Assembly (NCBI RefSeq): GCF_014874095.1
Contig: NZ_JADBEB010000001.1
Span: 310,001 to 374,000 of the forward strand
Reading direction: 5' to 3'
Origin: Plantactinospora soyae
Lineage (GTDB): Bacteria > Actinomycetota > Actinomycetes > Mycobacteriales > Micromonosporaceae
DNA length: 64,000 bases
How positions within the stretch are numbered: position 1 is the stretch's first letter; every line of letters starts with the position of its first letter. The position numbers were made by a program, and so were the translations under genes. Below the pieces are notes generated by a model. That model was not told the DNA's origin and made no database searches. It saw only the letters and a program-made list of their open reading frames with translations. This document shows positions 34,757-43,159 of the stretch, piece after piece.

Positions 34757-34786
34757 AGACCCCTCCGACGCGGGTCGGAGGGGTCT
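34757..34786 (-). terminator. Terminator of the VWA-protein gene
   Basis: AGACCCCTCCGAC (34757-34769) pairs perfectly with GTCGGAGGGGTCT (34774-34786), a 13-bp stem with a 4-nt loop, 29 bp past the stop codon of the VWA gene. It separates that transcript from the glycosylphosphotransferase gene on the same strand. Confidence 0.75.
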
Positions 34787-34814
34787 CGGCACGGGGACGG
34801 CGGGGCCGTCCCGG

Positions 34815-36584
34815 TCAGCGGGGAGCCGTCGGCCGGAGCGCGATCGCCCGGAGGAAGATGTCGCCGATCTTCGCCGGGTCCTCGGTGACGAAGACGCCGC
34901 CGCCGGTCACCTTGGTGATCGAGTCCAGCTCGGCCTTGTCCACCTCGTTGCCGATACCGATGATCACGACCTGGACCGGGCGCTCGGGATCCTCGATCCG
35001 TTTCAACTCGGCGAGCAGCGCGGCCTGGCTGATGCCGTTGTCGTCGTCGTTCTTGCCGTCGGTCAGCATCAACACCGAGTTGACCCGGCCGGGCTCCCAG
35101 TCCTCCTGCACCGCCTTGTAGCCGGCGAGGGCCGTGTCGAACAGACCGGTGTCGCCGCCGCGCTTCGGCTTGATGGTGGCCAGGCCGTTCTCCAACCTGC
35201 CGCGCGAACTGGACAGTGGCCCGATCGGCACCAGGGAGCGGTAGTCCCGGGTGCCGACCAACTCCGTGGAGAAGACCCAGAGGCCGAGCGCCCAGGAGTC
35301 GTCGAAGAGCGCGAGCCCGCGCTTGGCCGTCTCCAGGGTGACCGTCATCCGGGTGGCGTTGTTGGCGGTCGGCACCTTCGCGTTCATCGAACCGGAGACG
35401 TCGATGATCGCGAGCAACCGGCCGGACTGGGTGGCGACCGACCAACTGGACAGGACCTGCTCGATCGCCGCCGCGTTCTTGATGCCGGCCGCCGTACCTC
35501 CGGGGTTCGGTCCGCTGCTCGGCGTCGGCGTGCTACCCGCCGGGCTCGGCGCGCCGCGCGGGGCCACGAAGCCGTCCCCCCAGGTGCCGTCCGGGCCCCG
35601 CAGTCCCTGCCCGGCCAGCCGGTTGTGGAAACCGGCACTGTCCAGGGCGGTGAACAACTGCTGGGCGGCGGCGACCTTGTCCGGCTCTGTGCCGGGCATC
35701 ACGGCGAACGGGTAGTCGAGCGACAGCGGCGCGGGTTCGAGATAGAGCGCGGCGAGCGGGATCGGCGGCTTCTTCTTGTTGAACTCGATGACGTCCTCTT
35801 CGGAGAGCGCCGCGGCGCCGAGGCTGGACGCCATGGACGCCGGGTCGGTCGCCCGGGGGAACCGGGCGATCAGCTCGTCGCGGACGGCCGCCCGGCCGGT
35901 GGCCAGCGCCCGCAGCGCCGCCGTGGTCGCCTGTGTCGCCTGGGCTCCGGACGACTGCGCGGCGCCGGCCAGCGAGAGCAGTCCGGCCAGGCCCGCCGCG
36001 TCCCGGCTCGGCTCGACGATGCCGGTACGGAGCTGGGTCCCGGTGGTGATGGTCTTGAGCAGATCGGTCCAACCGAGCTGCTTCTGTGGCCAGCCGACGG
36101 TGGCGGCGATCGGCTCCGGCATGGCCACCACGACCGGGCTACGGGCGATCGACGCTCCGTTCTGCGGCTCGAAGGCCGGCGCCTGCTGACGCAGTCGGAG
36201 CAGCCAGCTGGAGGAGTCCGGCAGCCACACGTTGGGCAGCGTCGCGCCGCCACTGGCCTGACCGACCCCGGACAACGACACGCCGTGCTGGCCGGCGATC
36301 GCGGCGGCCACGTCCACCGCCTCGGCCGCGGTGACCTCGACGGCGACGCAGAGACCGTCGACCTCCGCACCGTCGGTCACCAACTGGGCGGCGGTCGCCT
36401 GGACCGCCGGAGCGATCTCGGGTGCCGCGGCGAGCGACAGCTTCAGCTCGCCGGTGCAGTTCGGACCGGCCCACTGCTGGTAGCCGAACCACCCGCCGAC
36501 GGAGACGACAAGGACGAGCGCCATCGCCATAACGATGGCGCCGGTCCCTCGGATACTGCTACGCATGCGATGGCGGCCAGGCAC
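34815..36584 (-). CDS. Substrate-binding/VWA-domain membrane protein
   Basis: A 589-aa protein. One N-terminal membrane helix (about 14-33) anchors an extracellular SBP_bac_11-like (molybdate-binding-type) domain (about 45-340). A Pro/Ser-rich linker (PSPAGSTPTPSSGPNPGG) and a von Willebrand A domain (about 385-585) follow. The VWA metal site (MIDAS) is intact as Asp395-VSGSMNAK, with LTDGKNDDDN as the later acidic loop. This fusion is known as a conserved actinomycete hypothetical, but its ligand is not. The start is GTG 36584; ATG 36566 is an alternative. The 181-bp gap upstream is AT-rich for this genome. Confidence 0.85.
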   Translation of the reverse strand: MPGRHRMRSSIRGTGAIVMAMALVLVVSVGGWFGYQQWAGPNCTGELKLSLAAAPEIAPAVQATAAQLVTDGAEVDGLCVAVEVTAAEAVDVAAAIAGQHGVSLSGVGQASGGATLPNVWLPDSSSWLLRLRQQAPAFEPQNGASIARSPVVVAMPEPIAATVGWPQKQLGWTDLLKTITTGTQLRTGIVEPSRDAAGLAGLLSLAGAAQSSGAQATQATTAALRALATGRAAVRDELIARFPRATDPASMASSLGAAALSEEDVIEFNKKKPPIPLAALYLEPAPLSLDYPFAVMPGTEPDKVAAAQQLFTALDSAGFHNRLAGQGLRGPDGTWGDGFVAPRGAPSPAGSTPTPSSGPNPGGTAAGIKNAAAIEQVLSSWSVATQSGRLLAIIDVSGSMNAKVPTANNATRMTVTLETAKRGLALFDDSWALGLWVFSTELVGTRDYRSLVPIGPLSSSRGRLENGLATIKPKRGGDTGLFDTALAGYKAVQEDWEPGRVNSVLMLTDGKNDDDNGISQAALLAELKRIEDPERPVQVVIIGIGNEVDKAELDSITKVTGGGVFVTEDPAKIGDIFLRAIALRPTAPR

Positions 36585-36765
36585 CTGACCATCTTGCGGG
36601 CTTCTGCGAAGTCGTGCCAGGGGCGAGTGGGGGAATGTTACCTAGCCGGCAGAGTCTTTATGAAGAAACTTTACCGGGGGTGCCCGTTCGACGACTGACT
36701 GTCGAGTAGATCGCCCAGGAAGGCCGGTTCAGCCCATCGAGCGGGTAAAATGATCTTATAGATAT

Positions 36766-37818
36766 TTATGGAAGAATTAAGGGCCTCTCCCCGAGTACGC
36801 ACGTCGGACTGGCCACCTCGACCTGGATGGTCGCCGCCGCCGAGGGCTCTCCGGTCCCCGGGTCGAGCGGGAACACCGCGACCACATCGGCCCGCTCCTC
36901 CGCCACGTAGAGGTGCCCGCCGAGCAACGCCAGATGCCGCGGCCAGTCCCCGACGCCGGAAACCTCCGTCACGTAGCGTGGCAGTTCGCCGTCGAGGGCG
37001 TACGCCGTGACGGTGCCGACCCCCCGGTTACTGAGGTACAGGAAGCGGCCGTCCGGGCCGACGGCGATCTCCGACGGTTGGACGTGCCCGGGTCGTCGAC
37101 TGGCCTCGACCCGCCCCCGCTCGGTCAGCCCGTCGGCGCCGTCCCAGCCGTACGCCGTCACCGAGGCGTCCAGCTCGCCGGCCACGAAGAACCGTCGACC
37201 GTCGGGGTGCCGGGCCAGGTGCCGAGGGCCGGTGGCGGGTTGGGTGCGTACCCGGGCGGTCTGCCGCAACCGCCCCTCGGGATCCCGCTCGTACCGGTAG
37301 ATGGAGTCGGTGCCGAGGTCGACCGCGAGCAGGCCGGCACCGGCCGGATCGGGCGAGACCATGTGCGCGTGCGCCCGCTCCTGCCGGTCCGGTACGACAC
37401 CGTGCCCCTCGTGCGTGACCAGGTCCGTACGCTCCTGCGGCGCCCCCGTCGCGTCCAGCGGATGTACGGCGACGCTACCGCTGCCGTAGTTGGCCACGAA
37501 CAGGAACTCCCCGGCCGGGTCGACGGCGACGTGACAGGGGCTCTCGCCACCGGTGGACCGGACCCCGAGCGCGGTCAGCGCACCATCGGTGTGGATCGTC
37601 CAGGCGCTCACGGTGCCGTCGGCCAACTCGTTGACCGCGTACAGCACGGGCAGCCGGGGATGCCGGGCCAGGAACGACGGCGACGGCGTGCTGGCGACCA
37701 CGCCGAGGACGGTGAGCCCACCGCCCACCGCGTCCCGGCGCGCCGCGACGATGCCGGTCCCGCGCCCTCCGCTCTCCGCCGTGTAGCAGCCGATATGCAC
37801 GATGCCGGTGCCGGACAT
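36766..37818 (-). CDS. Lactonase-family beta-propeller (6-phosphogluconolactonase-like)
   Basis: A 350-aa seven-bladed beta-propeller of the YbhE/Pgl and muconate-lactonizing type. Repeated blade signatures are visible: CHVAVDPAGEFLFVANYGSG, HAHMVSPDPAG, RHLARHPDGRRFFVAGE, EIAVGPDGRFLYLSNRG and RHLALLGGHLYVAEE. Relatives hydrolyse 6-phosphogluconolactone or related sugar lactones. ATG 37818 is used; ATG 37830 is an alternative. It is divergent from the GntR-lutABC cluster and shares its promoter region. The last codons (PLILP, TAA) are AT-rich. Confidence 0.82.
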   Translation of the reverse strand: MSGTGIVHIGCYTAESGGRGTGIVAARRDAVGGGLTVLGVVASTPSPSFLARHPRLPVLYAVNELADGTVSAWTIHTDGALTALGVRSTGGESPCHVAVDPAGEFLFVANYGSGSVAVHPLDATGAPQERTDLVTHEGHGVVPDRQERAHAHMVSPDPAGAGLLAVDLGTDSIYRYERDPEGRLRQTARVRTQPATGPRHLARHPDGRRFFVAGELDASVTAYGWDGADGLTERGRVEASRRPGHVQPSEIAVGPDGRFLYLSNRGVGTVTAYALDGELPRYVTEVSGVGDWPRHLALLGGHLYVAEERADVVAVFPLDPGTGEPSAAATIQVEVASPTCVLGERPLILP

Positions 37819-38019
37819 CCGTCGCCCCATCCCCGGCCCACCCCATGGTCGAGCCGCTCCGCCCACGATCAAACCAGAGCGCGCCGGAGGTTGCCGGCCG
37901 TTGCCGCCGGTCGGTCCGCCCCGTCCCGCGAAGGTGCCGCCCGCGCCGTCCACAACGGCGCCACCCGATCGACGGCCTGACCGGCCCGGCCGTACGGGAT
38001 CTTCCCGCTGCACGGTGTT

Positions 38020-38029
38020 TCCTATAGGA
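38020..38029. promoter_or_regulatory. GntR operator candidate TCCTATAGGA
   Basis: A perfect 10-bp palindrome 10 bp before the GTG of the GntR gene. TCCTATAGGA-like sites are typical for FCD-type GntR regulators in actinomycetes. A repressor here would block the gntR-lutABC promoter. Confidence 0.6.
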
Positions 38030-38038
38030 TCTTCGATC

Positions 38039-38752
38039 GTGAACGGTCTGCTGCGTCCGGCCCGCCGGACGACGCTCGCCGACGACGTCTACGAGTCGGT
38101 ACGGGCGCTGGTGATGGACCACGCCGTGGCGCCGGGCGAACGGATCAACATCGACGCGCTGGCCCGCCGCCTGGAGGTCTCCCCCACCCCGGTCCGCGAG
38201 GCGCTCGCCCGGCTGGAGTCCGACGGCCTGGTCCGGAAACGGCCACTGGCCGGCTACACCGCGGCACCGCTGCTCACCCGGGTCGAGTTCGACGAACTGG
38301 TGGAGATGCGGCTGATCCTCGAAACGGCGGCGGTACGCCGGCTCGCCGAACGGGTCGCGGGACAGCTGGTTGGCGAACGCGGCGGACCGCCCGACGGGCT
38401 GGCCGACGAGTTGACGCAGCTCCGTCGGGAGGCCGAACTGCCCGACCCGGTACCCGGAACCGAGGGCTTCGCCGCGATCGCCGCGTTCACCGCCCAGGAC
38501 GCGCGGTTCCACCACCTGCTCGCCGAGCGGTCCGGCAACCGGATGCTGCATGGGGCGGTGGTCCGGCTCCGGGCCCACCTGCACCTCTTCCGGCTGCACT
38601 TCCCGACCGCCCACCACGGGACCAGCGGCCGAGAACACCTACAGATCGTCGACGCGGTGGCGACCGGGAAGCCGGACGCCGCCGGCGCGGCGATGCGCGG
38701 TCACCTGCTCGCCGCCGCCGACCGGCACCTGCCGTTCTTCGAAAGGTCCTGA
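38039..38752 (+). CDS. GntR-family regulator (FCD subfamily)
   Basis: A 237-aa regulator. The N-terminal winged helix (LADDVYESVRALVMDHAVAPG, RRLEVSPTPVREALARLESD) is followed by an all-helical FCD effector domain in which DARFHHLLAERSGN and EHLQIVDAV carry the Asp and His residues that usually bind a metal and an organic acid. It directly precedes lutA (2-bp gap), so it is most likely the lactate-responsive regulator of the lut genes. The start is GTG 38039; GTG 38015 is possible. Confidence 0.85.
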   Translation: MNGLLRPARRTTLADDVYESVRALVMDHAVAPGERINIDALARRLEVSPTPVREALARLESDGLVRKRPLAGYTAAPLLTRVEFDELVEMRLILETAAVRRLAERVAGQLVGERGGPPDGLADELTQLRREAELPDPVPGTEGFAAIAAFTAQDARFHHLLAERSGNRMLHGAVVRLRAHLHLFRLHFPTAHHGTSGREHLQIVDAVATGKPDAAGAAMRGHLLAAADRHLPFFERS

Positions 38753-38754
38753 CC

Positions 38755-39504
38755 GTGCGCATCGCCCTCTTCGTGACCTGCGTCAACGACCTGGTGTTCC
38801 CCGGCACCGGCCGGGCCGTCGTACGCATCCTGGAACGGCTCGGCCACACCGTCGAGTTTCCGCTCGAACAATCCTGCTGCGGGCAGATGCACGCCAACAG
38901 CGGGTACCGGGCCGAGTCGCTGCCGCTGGTCCGTGGCTTCGTCGACACCTTCACCGGGTACGACGCCGTGGTCGCCCCGTCCGGCTCGTGCGTGGCGATG
39001 GTGCGGGACTCGTACCCCCGGTTGGCCGAGTCCGATCCGGGGCTGGCGGCGGCGGTCACCGACCTCGCGCCCCGGGTCTACGAACTCTCCGAACTGCTGG
39101 TGGACGTGCTCGGGGTGACCGACGTCGGCGCCTCCTTCCCGCACCGGGTCACCTACCACCCGACCTGTCACGGCCTGCGGATGCTGCGGCTCGGCGACCG
39201 GCCACTGCGCCTGCTGCGGGCGGTACGCGGGCTGGACCTGGTCGACCTGCCCGGCGCGCAGGAGTGCTGCGGCTTCGGCGGCACCTTCGCGGTCAAGAAC
39301 GCCGACGTCTCCGCCGCGATGCTCACCGACAAGTGCACCGCCGTCTGCGACACCGGCGCGGCGTACGTGGCGGCGGCGGACAACTCCTGCCTGGCGCACA
39401 TCGGCGGTGGCCTGAGCCGCCGCAACCGGTCGAGCCCGGCACCCGGCGTACGCGCCATCCACTACGCGGAGATCCTCGCCGGTACCGGGCAGGAACGGTC
39501 GTGA
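38755..39504 (+). CDS. lutA: Lactate utilization protein A (Fe-S oxidoreductase)
   Basis: A 249-aa protein with two CCG domains. Cys41-Cys42 in EQSCCGQMHANSGY and Cys171-Cys172 in QECCGFGGTFAVKN are the pairs that bind Fe-S clusters or a heterodisulfide-type site. With LutB and LutC it forms the L-lactate oxidising complex that makes pyruvate. The start is a GTG 2 bp after the GntR gene. Confidence 0.93.
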   Translation: MRIALFVTCVNDLVFPGTGRAVVRILERLGHTVEFPLEQSCCGQMHANSGYRAESLPLVRGFVDTFTGYDAVVAPSGSCVAMVRDSYPRLAESDPGLAAAVTDLAPRVYELSELLVDVLGVTDVGASFPHRVTYHPTCHGLRMLRLGDRPLRLLRAVRGLDLVDLPGAQECCGFGGTFAVKNADVSAAMLTDKCTAVCDTGAAYVAAADNSCLAHIGGGLSRRNRSSPAPGVRAIHYAEILAGTGQERS

Positions 39505-39522
39505 CCGAGCGGAGCGAGGTCA
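39502..39522. repeat. Inverted repeat TGACC...GGTCA at the lutA stop codon
   Basis: TGACC (39502-39506) and GGTCA (39518-39522) flank GAGCGGAGCGA. The lutA stop codon TGA is the first part of the repeat. I recall this GAGCGGAGCGAGG-type sequence as common at gene ends in Micromonosporaceae. It fills the 73-bp lutA-lutB gap. Confidence 0.5.
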
Positions 39523-39577
39523 TCAGCCGGCCCGGTCGACCAGGGCGTGGCCCCGACGAGCGCACCGAGGAGCGGTA

Positions 39578-41050
39578 ATGACCGGTGGTACGGGGAACAT
39601 CGTCGCGCCGCTGCCGTTCCCGACGGCGGCCCGACGCGAGCTGGCCGACGGGCAGCTCCGGGCCAACCTGCGCCGGGCGACCCACACCATCCGGGACAAG
39701 CGGCTCCGGGTGGTCGGCGAGGTACCCGACTGGGAGGCGCTGCGGCGCTCCGGTGCGGCGATCAAGGACGACGTGCTGGCCCGGATGCCGGAACTGCTGG
39801 AACAGTTCGAGGCGGCCGCCATCGCGGCGGGCGCGACGGTGCACTGGGCCCGGGACTCGACCGAGGCGTGCGCGGTGGTCACCGGACTCGTCCAGCAGAC
39901 CGGCAGCACCGAGGTGGTCAAGGTCAAGTCGATGGCCACCCAGGAGATCGGCCTCAACGAGGCACTCGCCGAGGCCGGCATCGCGGCGGTGGAGACCGAC
40001 CTCGCCGAACTGATCGTGCAACTCGCCGACGACACCCCGTCGCACATCCTGGTGCCGGCGATCCACTACAACCGCCGGCAGATCCGGGACATCTTCGCCA
40101 GCCGGATGCCCGGAGTGGACGTCGCCTCGCTCACCGACGAACCGGCCGCACTCGCCGAGGCGGCCCGCCGGCACCTGCGGGCGAAGTTCCTCAGCGCCCG
40201 GGTGGCGATCTCCGGCGCCAACTTCGCGATCGCCGAGACCGGCACCCTCGCGGTCGTCGAGTCCGAGGGCAACGGACGGATGTGCCTCACCCTGCCGGAG
40301 ACACTGATCTCCGTGGTCGGGGTGGAGAAGCTGCTGCCGACCTTCCGCGACCTGGAGGTCTTCCTGCAACTGCTGCCCCGCTCCTCGACCGGTGAGCGGA
40401 TGAACCCGTACACGTCGTTGTGGACCGGGGTGACGCCGGGGGACGGGCCGCAGACCTTACACATCGTGCTGGTGGACAACGGTCGTACCGAGACGCTCGC
40501 CGATCCGGTCGGCCGGCAGGCGCTGCGCTGCATCCGCTGCTCGGCCTGCCTGAACGTGTGCCCGGTCTACGAACGAGTCGGCGGGCACGCGTACGGGTCG
40601 GTCTACCCGGGACCGATCGGCGCGATCCTGTCGCCGCAGATGACCGGCCCGGACGCCGGTGCCAACCGCACCCTGCCGTACGCCTCGACGCTCTGCGGCG
40701 CCTGCTTCGACGCCTGCCCGGTACGGATCGACATCCCGCAGGTCCTGGTCCACCTGCGCCAGCGCGGGGTGGATGCCCGCCGGGGCCGACCGTCGGCGGA
40801 ACGCACCGCGATGCAGGCGATGTCCTGGGTGATGCGGGACCGTCGGCGGTACGCGGCGGCGCTGCGGGCCGCCCGCCGGGGCTCGGCCCCGCTCCGCTGG
40901 GTCACCGGGCGACGGGGACAGGTACGCCGACTGCCGTGGCCGCTGTCGGCCTGGACCGCGAGCCGGGACGCCCCGCTACCGGCCGCCGAGACGTTCCGGG
41001 ACTGGTGGGCCGGCCGGGACCGGAGCACCCACGGAGGAGGACGATCGTGA
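39578..41050 (+). CDS. lutB: Lactate utilization protein B (Fe-S protein)
   Basis: A 490-aa iron-sulfur protein, usual length for LutB. The N-terminal two-thirds is the LUD domain (AISGANFAIAETGTLAVVES). It is followed by two 4Fe-4S cluster motifs: Cys318, Cys321, Cys324 and Cys328 in CIRCSACLNVCP, and Cys373, Cys376 and Cys380 in CGACFDACP. It transfers electrons from lactate oxidation. GAGGAGCGG precedes the ATG. Its stop overlaps the lutC GTG (GTGA). Confidence 0.95.
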   Translation: MTGGTGNIVAPLPFPTAARRELADGQLRANLRRATHTIRDKRLRVVGEVPDWEALRRSGAAIKDDVLARMPELLEQFEAAAIAAGATVHWARDSTEACAVVTGLVQQTGSTEVVKVKSMATQEIGLNEALAEAGIAAVETDLAELIVQLADDTPSHILVPAIHYNRRQIRDIFASRMPGVDVASLTDEPAALAEAARRHLRAKFLSARVAISGANFAIAETGTLAVVESEGNGRMCLTLPETLISVVGVEKLLPTFRDLEVFLQLLPRSSTGERMNPYTSLWTGVTPGDGPQTLHIVLVDNGRTETLADPVGRQALRCIRCSACLNVCPVYERVGGHAYGSVYPGPIGAILSPQMTGPDAGANRTLPYASTLCGACFDACPVRIDIPQVLVHLRQRGVDARRGRPSAERTAMQAMSWVMRDRRRYAAALRAARRGSAPLRWVTGRRGQVRRLPWPLSAWTASRDAPLPAAETFRDWWAGRDRSTHGGGRS

Positions 41051-41733
41051 CCTCTGCCAGCCGTACCGGCGGCGCGGCGGCGGGCCAGGGTTCCGCCCGG
41101 GACGAGGTGCTCGCCCGGATCCGGGCCGCCCGGCCGACCGAGCCGGTACGGGTCCCCCGCGACTACCACACCGCCCCGGCCACCGGTACGCCCGACGCCG
41201 GGCAGGCCGATCGGGACCGGGTGGAACTGCTGATCGACCGCCTGGTCGACTATCGGGCCACGGTACGACGCTGCACGCCGGACGGGGTGACCGAGGCGCT
41301 GGCCGAGCTGCTGGGCGAGGTGCCGACGGTCGTCGTACCGGCAGGGGTTCCGGAGGGTTGGCTGTCGGCGTACCCGGGTGGGATCCGCCGGGACGGTGAC
41401 CCGGACCCGCTGACCGTGGCCGACCTCGACGCGCCGGGGCTAGCCGTGCTCACCGGCTGCGCGGTGGCGATCGCGGAGACCGGAACGCTGATCCTGGACG
41501 GCGGCCCGGACCAGGGGCGCCGGCTGCTGAGCCTGGTCCCCGACCACCACCTCTGCGTGGTACGCACCGACCAGGTGGTCGGCGGGCTGCCGGAGGCACT
41601 CGCCCGGCTCGCCGATCCCACCCGGCCACTCACCCTGGTCTCCGGGCCGTCGGCGACCAGCGACATCGAACTCGACCGGGTGGAGGGCGTGCACGGCCCT
41701 CGGCGGCTGGAGGTGCTGATCGTCGACGGCTGA
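41047..41733 (+). CDS. lutC: Lactate utilization protein C
   Basis: A 228-aa LUD-domain protein. The hallmark strand-loop is GCAVAIAETGTLILDGGPDQ, with VSGPSATSDIELDRVEGVHG near the C-terminus. The start is GTG 41047, overlapping the lutB stop. It completes the lutABC complex that lets the cell grow on L-lactate. Confidence 0.93.
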   Translation: MTSASRTGGAAAGQGSARDEVLARIRAARPTEPVRVPRDYHTAPATGTPDAGQADRDRVELLIDRLVDYRATVRRCTPDGVTEALAELLGEVPTVVVPAGVPEGWLSAYPGGIRRDGDPDPLTVADLDAPGLAVLTGCAVAIAETGTLILDGGPDQGRRLLSLVPDHHLCVVRTDQVVGGLPEALARLADPTRPLTLVSGPSATSDIELDRVEGVHGPRRLEVLIVDG

Positions 41734-41774
41734 CCCCCCGACGAATGCCGGCGGGGCCGCCCGTCAGCCGCCCG

Positions 41775-42377
41775 TCAGCCGGCCGTCACCCGCTCGCCGC
41801 GCCGCTGCGCGACATGCTCGACGAGGGCGACCAGCACCACCTTGCCGGACTGCCGCTCCCGGGCGTCGAAGAGTACGACGGGCACCTCCGGGTCCAGGTC
41901 GAGCGCGGTACGCACCGCGTCGATGCCGAATCGTTTGGCGCCGTCGAAGCAGTTGACCGCGACCACGAACGGGATTCCCCGGCGTTCGAAGTAGTCCACC
42001 GACGGGAAGCAGTCGGCGAGCCGGCGGGTGTCGGCGAGCACCACCGCACCGAGCGCGCCGAACGCCAACTCGTCCCAGAGGAACCAGAAGCGGTCCTGCC
42101 CGGGGGTGCCGAACAGGTAGACCTGGAGATCCTCGTTGATGGTGATCCGGCCGAAGTCCATCGCGACCGTGGTGGTCTGCTTGCCCTCCACGCCGTACAG
42201 GTCGTCGTAGCCGACTCCGGCGTCGGTCAGCACCTCCTCGGTCTGCAGGGGACGGATCTCGCTGACCGAACCGACCAGGGTCGTCTTGCCGACCCCGAAC
42301 CCACCGGCGATCAGGATCTTCAGCGCGATCGGAATCCGCCGTCTCGCCGTCTCCTGGTCAGAGCGCCCGGAGTCCAT
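41775..42377 (-). CDS. Conservon small GTPase (CvnD type)
   Basis: A 200-aa ATP/GTP-binding protein of the MglA/Roc-like family. The P-loop is GGFGVGKTTLVG (residues 25-36). The switch-2 region is FGTPGQDRFWFLWDEL, and the base-recognition motif is NCFD instead of NKxD, as is usual in this family. ATG 42377 overlaps the end of the DUF742 gene by 20 bp. It is the last gene of the four-gene conservon and probably acts as a membrane-signalling switch fed by the kinase and Roadblock proteins. Confidence 0.9.
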   Translation of the reverse strand: MDSGRSDQETARRRIPIALKILIAGGFGVGKTTLVGSVSEIRPLQTEEVLTDAGVGYDDLYGVEGKQTTTVAMDFGRITINEDLQVYLFGTPGQDRFWFLWDELAFGALGAVVLADTRRLADCFPSVDYFERRGIPFVVAVNCFDGAKRFGIDAVRTALDLDPEVPVVLFDARERQSGKVVLVALVEHVAQRRGERVTAG

Positions 42378-42747
42378 TGACCACCGCCTTGAGAATGTCG
42401 TCGTCTGGGAACTGGCGCGACGCGGGCGGCTCGTACATCGAGATCCGGTCGCTGGCGAGCAGGTCGCCGAGCAGCACGCGTACCACGCCCACCGGCAGGT
42501 TGAGGTCCGCGGCCAGGTCAGCCACGGAGATCGGCTGCTGTGCCATCGAGATGATCGCCTGATGCTCCGGCTGTGGCGGCGACTGCTCGCCGCCATTGCC
42601 GGGTGGGCCGGCCACCACGAAGGCCATCAGGTCGAATCCACCCGCCACCGGCTGGACCCGACCTCCGGTCATCGTGTACGGACGAACCACCGGCCCGGCA
42701 TCGTCGTCCAGCCAGTCGTGGTGGGGCCCCGGCGCCTCACTCCGCAT
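42358..42747 (-). CDS. DUF742 protein (conservon CvnC type)
   Basis: A 129-aa protein typical of DUF742: VVRPYTMTGGRV near the N-terminus and a winged-helix-like half with PISVADLAADLNLPVGVVRV and LLGDLLASDRISMYEP. It overlaps both neighbours (11 bp with the Roadblock gene, 20 bp with the GTPase gene). Its role is probably to couple the Roadblock protein and the GTPase. Confidence 0.92.
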   Translation of the reverse strand: MRSEAPGPHHDWLDDDAGPVVRPYTMTGGRVQPVAGGFDLMAFVVAGPPGNGGEQSPPQPEHQAIISMAQQPISVADLAADLNLPVGVVRVLLGDLLASDRISMYEPPASRQFPDDDILKAVVNGLRAL

Positions 42748-43159
42748 CTGCCGGCGCCCTCGGTGATCGGCTCGCCGCCGTCAGGTTCTGCCCGACCCGG
42801 GTCACCAGCATCGCCATCTCGTACGCGATGACCCCGATGTCGGAGGCGGCACTGGCCAGTACCGCCAGGCAGGCGCCCTGGCCGGCGGCGGTGACGAAGA
42901 GGAAGGCCGACTCCATCTCGATCACGGTCTGTCGGACCGGACCGGCCTCGAAGTGCCGGCTCGCCCCCTTCGCCAGGCTCTGGAAGCCGGCGGCCATCGC
43001 CGCCATGTGCTCCGCGCCCTCCTGGCTCAGGTCCTGTGAGGCGGCCATCAGCAGCCCGTCCGCCGAGAGCAGCACGGCCTGCTGCGCGGACGGTACGCGC
43101 TCCACGAGATCGTCGAGCAGCCAATTGAGATCCGCGCCCGGCCTCGTCGTGTGCACCAC
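42737..43159 (-). CDS. Roadblock/LC7-domain protein (conservon CvnB type)
   Basis: A 140-aa protein with one Roadblock domain: LNWLLDDLVERVPSAQQAVL, then LSADGLLMAASQDLSQEGAE and FLFVTAAGQGACLAVLASAA. It resembles MglB, the GTPase-activating partner of MglA. The start is GTG 43159, immediately after the kinase stop codon. Confidence 0.92.
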   Translation of the reverse strand: MVHTTRPGADLNWLLDDLVERVPSAQQAVLLSADGLLMAASQDLSQEGAEHMAAMAAGFQSLAKGASRHFEAGPVRQTVIEMESAFLFVTAAGQGACLAVLASAASDIGVIAYEMAMLVTRVGQNLTAASRSPRAPADAE

